Assembly (NCBI GenBank): GCA_903921785.1
Contig: CAIXRH010000233.1
Span: forward strand, 1-36,654
Length of the DNA stretch: 36,654 bases
Reading direction: 5' to 3'
DNA from: an uncultured Pseudomonadota bacterium
Lineage (GTDB): Bacteria; Myxococcota_A; UBA796; SXON01
The notes beneath the pieces are model-generated. The model ran no database searches. It was not told the DNA's origin and saw nothing but the letters and a program-made list of their open reading frames with translations. Shown piece after piece: positions 34,149-36,654 of this stretch. Positions within the stretch are counted from its first letter, which is position 1; every line of letters starts with the position of its first letter. A program made the translations under genes and the position numbers.

Positions 34149-35614
34149 CGATGAAGGCGACCAGCAACTGGCTCGAAGTGCACGCCCGGTTCCGTCCGGG
34201 CGCGCCTGCGTTGTACGACGTGGCCTCCGGCCGCACGTGGACGTACGCCGCGATGTACCAGGACTCCCTGCGGTGGGCCGGTCGGCTCGCGGCCGAGGGC
34301 GTCGTCGCCGGGGACCGGGTGGCGGTGCTCGCCCCGAACCGCGCGGAGACGCTGCTGCTGCTGTTCGCGTGCGCCGAGCTCGGCGCCACGCTCTTCCCGA
34401 TGAACTGGCGCCTCGCCGAGCCCGAGCTGCGCTGGCAGATCACGCACGCGGCACCGCGTGTGGTGCTCGTCGATCCCGAGTTCGCCGGCCGCGTGGACGG
34501 TCTCCCGCTCACCGACGACCCCGGCGCGGCGCCGTTCGTGGGCCCCGGCAGCCGCCTGCAGGACCCGTGGGTGCTCATGTACACCTCGGGGAGCACCGGC
34601 CGGCCCAAGGGCGCGCTGCTCACCCATCAGCAGGTGCACTGGAACGCGCTGAACACGCAGCTCGCCTGCGACCTCACCGCCGCCGACAGCACGCTCACCT
34701 TCACCCCGCTCTTCCACACCGGCGGGCTCAACTCGCTCACGACGCCGGTGCTCTGGCGCGGCGGCCGCGTGGTCCTCGCCCGCGGGTTCGACGCCGCCGA
34801 GAGCCTCCGGCTCGTCGCCTCGGAGCGCGTCACCCTGTTGATGGGCGTCCCCACCATCTTCCAGATGATGGCGGACCACCCGGCGTTCGACGGCGCGGAC
34901 CTCGCCTGCGTGCGCGACGCGCTCGTGGGCGGTGCCGCGCTCCCGCTCCCGCTGCTCGCCCGCTACCGCGCGCGGCAGATTCCGCTCCGGCAGGGCTTCG
35001 GCCTCACCGAGGTGGGCCCCAACTGCTTCTCGCTCCCCCCCGCGGACATCGAGCGGAAGTGGGGCTCCGTCGGCATGGTGATCCCGCACGTGGCGGCGAA
35101 GCTCGTGCGGCCGGACGGCACCGAGTGCGGCGCGGACGAAGAGGGCGAGCTGCTCCTGAGCGGCCCGGCCGTCTTCGGCGGCTACCTCAACGACGCGAAG
35201 GCCACGGCGGCCTCGATGGCCGACGGCTGGTTCCGCACCGGGGACGTGCTCAGCCGCGACGCCGAGGGCTTCTTCTACGTGCGCGGCCGCATCAAGGACA
35301 TGTTCATCTCCGGCGGCGAGAACGTGTACCCGCCGGAGGTGGAGGCCGCGATCGCCGAGCTCCCGGGCGTGGCGCAGGTCGCCGTCGTGGGCGTGCCCGA
35401 CGCGCGGTGGGGCGAGGTGGGTTTCGCGTGGGTGCAGGCGCAGGCGGGGGCGGAGGTCGCGGCGGAGGCGATCCGCGCGGCGCTCGACGCGCGGCTGGCT
35501 CGCTTCAAGATTCCCAAGCACGTGCGGGTGCTGCCCGAGCTGCCGATCACCGCGTCCGGGAAGCTGGATCGGGTGGCGCTGCGCGAGCAGGCGAGGCAGG
35601 AGGCGGCCCGATGA
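34145..35614 (+). CDS. Acyl-CoA synthetase (AMP-binding)
   Basis: ANL-superfamily ligase of 489 residues that activates a carboxylic acid through an acyl-AMP to its CoA thioester. Motifs: P-loop YTSGSTGRPKGALLTH (146-161), the gate segment TFTPLFHTGGLNSL, QGFGLTEVGPN, GWFRTGD, the hinge RGRIKDMFISGGENVYPPEVE and the catalytic Lys473 in ITASGKLDR. It is most like medium/long-chain or fadD3-type ligases; the acid is not known. It overlaps the second PhaC-like gene by ATGA and would provide CoA substrates for PHA. It also overlaps the lipoprotein gene downstream by ATGA. Confidence 0.93.
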   Translation: MTMKATSNWLEVHARFRPGAPALYDVASGRTWTYAAMYQDSLRWAGRLAAEGVVAGDRVAVLAPNRAETLLLLFACAELGATLFPMNWRLAEPELRWQITHAAPRVVLVDPEFAGRVDGLPLTDDPGAAPFVGPGSRLQDPWVLMYTSGSTGRPKGALLTHQQVHWNALNTQLACDLTAADSTLTFTPLFHTGGLNSLTTPVLWRGGRVVLARGFDAAESLRLVASERVTLLMGVPTIFQMMADHPAFDGADLACVRDALVGGAALPLPLLARYRARQIPLRQGFGLTEVGPNCFSLPPADIERKWGSVGMVIPHVAAKLVRPDGTECGADEEGELLLSGPAVFGGYLNDAKATAASMADGWFRTGDVLSRDAEGFFYVRGRIKDMFISGGENVYPPEVEAAIAELPGVAQVAVVGVPDARWGEVGFAWVQAQAGAEVAAEAIRAALDARLARFKIPKHVRVLPELPITASGKLDRVALREQARQEAAR

Positions 35615-36192
35615 TCTTCCTCCTGGCGCTCACCGCGTGCCTGCCCGACGACGTCAACACGCCGGGCACCTATGACAACGTGGCCGGCGACACCGGTCCC
35701 ACCGGCAACGGCGGCGGCGACACCGACACCGGCAACGGCGGCGGCGACACCGACACGGGAAACGGCGGCGGCGGGGACACCGAAACGGGCAGCAGCACCA
35801 GCGGCACCATCGTCGGCGACTGGCGCAGCGAAGGCGCCGATCTCAGTGAACTGTTCGCGCCCTATTATTCTTGGATCAGCGCCGCATTCCGCAAGGACGG
35901 CAGCTACACCGTGGTCGCCACCGACACCGACGGCAAGTCCGTGACGTTCATCGGCACCTACGCCGCCGATACCCGCACCGATCCCGCGAACATCGAGCTG
36001 GTGCAGACCTCCCCGAGCAACGCCGTCTCCGACGGCATCTACGCGGTCGACGGCGACACGCTCACCTACGAGGTGGTCATCGTGGAGCCCAGCTACGGCT
36101 ACACCCCGGCCACCCCCGCGAGCGGCTTCGGCTCCACCAGCGGCCCCAAGCTCGGCGCGGGCCAGAACGTCCAGACCTACCGGCGGCAGTAG
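35611..36192 (+). CDS. Lipoprotein with Gly-Asp-Thr linker, coupled to the PHA operon
   Basis: A 193-residue lipoprotein: MIFLLALTA then lipobox Cys10, no basic residue. Residues about 25-58 are a Gly/Asp/Thr/Asn linker encoded by 27-bp repeats. The remaining part (about 65-193) looks like a small beta-barrel of lipocalin type: GTIVGDWRSEGADLSEL, AAFRKDGSYTVVATDTDG, SVTFIGTYAAD, GIYAVDGDTLTYEVVIVEP. A ligand is not evident. It overlaps the acyl-CoA synthetase gene by ATGA, so it must be translated from the PHA transcript. The barrel-like gene begins at the very next base after its stop. Confidence 0.78.
   Translation: MIFLLALTACLPDDVNTPGTYDNVAGDTGPTGNGGGDTDTGNGGGDTDTGNGGGGDTETGSSTSGTIVGDWRSEGADLSELFAPYYSWISAAFRKDGSYTVVATDTDGKSVTFIGTYAADTRTDPANIELVQTSPSNAVSDGIYAVDGDTLTYEVVIVEPSYGYTPATPASGFGSTSGPKLGAGQNVQTYRRQ
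35704..35787 (+). repeat. 27-bp tandem repeat in the lipoprotein linker
   Basis: Units 35704-35730 and 35731-35757 are nearly identical; a third (35758-35787) has an extra Gly codon. Each encodes GNGGGDTDT or a close form. In-frame, so copy change lengthens or shortens the linker. Confidence 0.85.
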
Positions 36193-36654
36193 ATGCTCCT
36201 GCTCCTCTCCTTCGCGTTCGCCGACGACAGCGCCCTCCCCGCGGACGCCCGCGCGGAGGAGGTCCGCCCCAAGCCGGCTGAGCCCAAGGAGCTTCGGTTC
36301 CTCGGCGCATTCTCGGCGCGGGGCGTGCTCACCGACATCGAGACCACCAACCCGCTGGTCAACGGGCAGGTGGTCGGGCAGCTCGGCGGCACCAACTCCA
36401 CCACCACCGGCGACAAGATGGGCGCGTTCACCGAAGAGCGCCTCGGCGTCTTCGCGACCTGGACGCCCGCGGTGCTCGACGGCAAGGCCGCCCTCGACGC
36501 CGCCTTCGAGGTAGACTTCGCCTGGGGAGACCAGTCCTATTCCACGGGCGGCAACACCGGCGGGGCGTTCGGTGCGGACCAGGTGAACCTCCAGACCCGC
36601 CGCCTCGCCGCGCGGCTCCAGCTCGCTCCGCACCACACGGTCGTGGCCGGCCTC
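36193..36654 (+). CDS. Exported, probably outer-membrane protein (3' end outside window)
   Basis: An open reading frame of 154 codons running off the end of the window. It starts at the base after the lipoprotein stop (TAGATG). A short signal without basic residues (MLLLLSFAFA) is followed by a charged linker (DARAEEVRPKPAEPKELRF) and beta-type sequence: FLGAFSARGVLTDIETT, ERLGVFATWTPAVLDGKAALDAAFEVDFAWGD, and VNLQTRRLAARLQLAPHHTVVAG. This looks like the first strands of a large barrel or porin. It is probably the last or a late gene of the PHA-linked operon. No family assigned. Confidence 0.68.
   Translation, partial: MLLLLSFAFADDSALPADARAEEVRPKPAEPKELRFLGAFSARGVLTDIETTNPLVNGQVVGQLGGTNSTTTGDKMGAFTEERLGVFATWTPAVLDGKAALDAAFEVDFAWGDQSYSTGGNTGGAFGADQVNLQTRRLAARLQLAPHHTVVAGL

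Overview
GC-rich bacterial DNA with tightly packed genes and no rRNA, tRNA, insertion sequence, integrase or CRISPR array that I can see. The gene set suggests a member of the Myxococcota or a related deltaproteobacterial lineage: a fused E1 alpha/beta 2-oxoacid dehydrogenase, an NtrC-type sigma-54 activator, von Willebrand lipoproteins, Asp/Thr/Gly-rich linkers after lipoboxes, discoidin-like exported proteins, an omega subunit of the deltaproteobacterial kind and a class III-like polyhydroxyalkanoate (PHA) system. This placement is inference; no marker gene settles it.

Layout. 1-5 kb: the 3' part of a fused E1 gene, a small membrane protein, an SDR coupled to a membrane-anchored alpha/beta hydrolase, and an RlmN-family radical SAM enzyme. 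5.1-6.2 kb: a stand-alone SIR2-like protein, separated from gcvT-gcvH by a hairpin-rich divergent gap. 8.1-10.5 kb (minus strand): NtrC-type regulator, YbgC-like thioesterase and O6-alkylguanine repair protein. 10.6-17.9 kb (plus strand): TlpA-like thioredoxin, beta-barrel protein, double discoidin protein, VWA lipoprotein, Nudix hydrolase and an SGNH protein. 17.8-24.9 kb: PlsC-like acyltransferase and a run of cell-envelope proteins (GHL15-like, YceI-like, a proline-rich putative barrel, a TAD-repeat lipoprotein, a metallophosphatase, a sulfatase-fold lipoprotein that seems to have lost its metal ligands). 25-27.9 kb (minus strand): rpoZ, a 73-residue protein and hutU in one unit, plus an unknown protein divergent from groES-groL (28-30 kb). 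30.3-36.6 kb: a PHA module, with phaR divergent from phasin, a PhaE-like subunit, two tandem PhaC-like synthases and an acyl-CoA synthetase, running on through overlapping start/stop codons into a lipoprotein and a cut-off outer-membrane-like protein.

How the genes work together. The PHA module is the clearest system: PhaR probably binds a TGC-rich inverted repeat over the phasin promoter; phasin and the PhaE-like protein would act at granules; the two PhaC-like enzymes would polymerise; the ligase would supply CoA thioesters. Central metabolism is represented by E1, GcvT/GcvH and HutU, and protein quality control by GroES/GroL. Much of the rest is exported.

Sequence-level themes not explained by gene calls: (a) a repeat in two inverted copies 14.6 kb apart (15467-15533 and 30071-30135) whose variable middle keeps amino-acid identity in one frame; (b) GATAGM-like -10 elements 7-8 nt before ATG codons of five genes, suggesting leaderless mRNAs; (c) many very short signal peptides with no basic residue; (d) a 9-bp minisatellite with an exact 63-bp duplication inside a lipoprotein gene.
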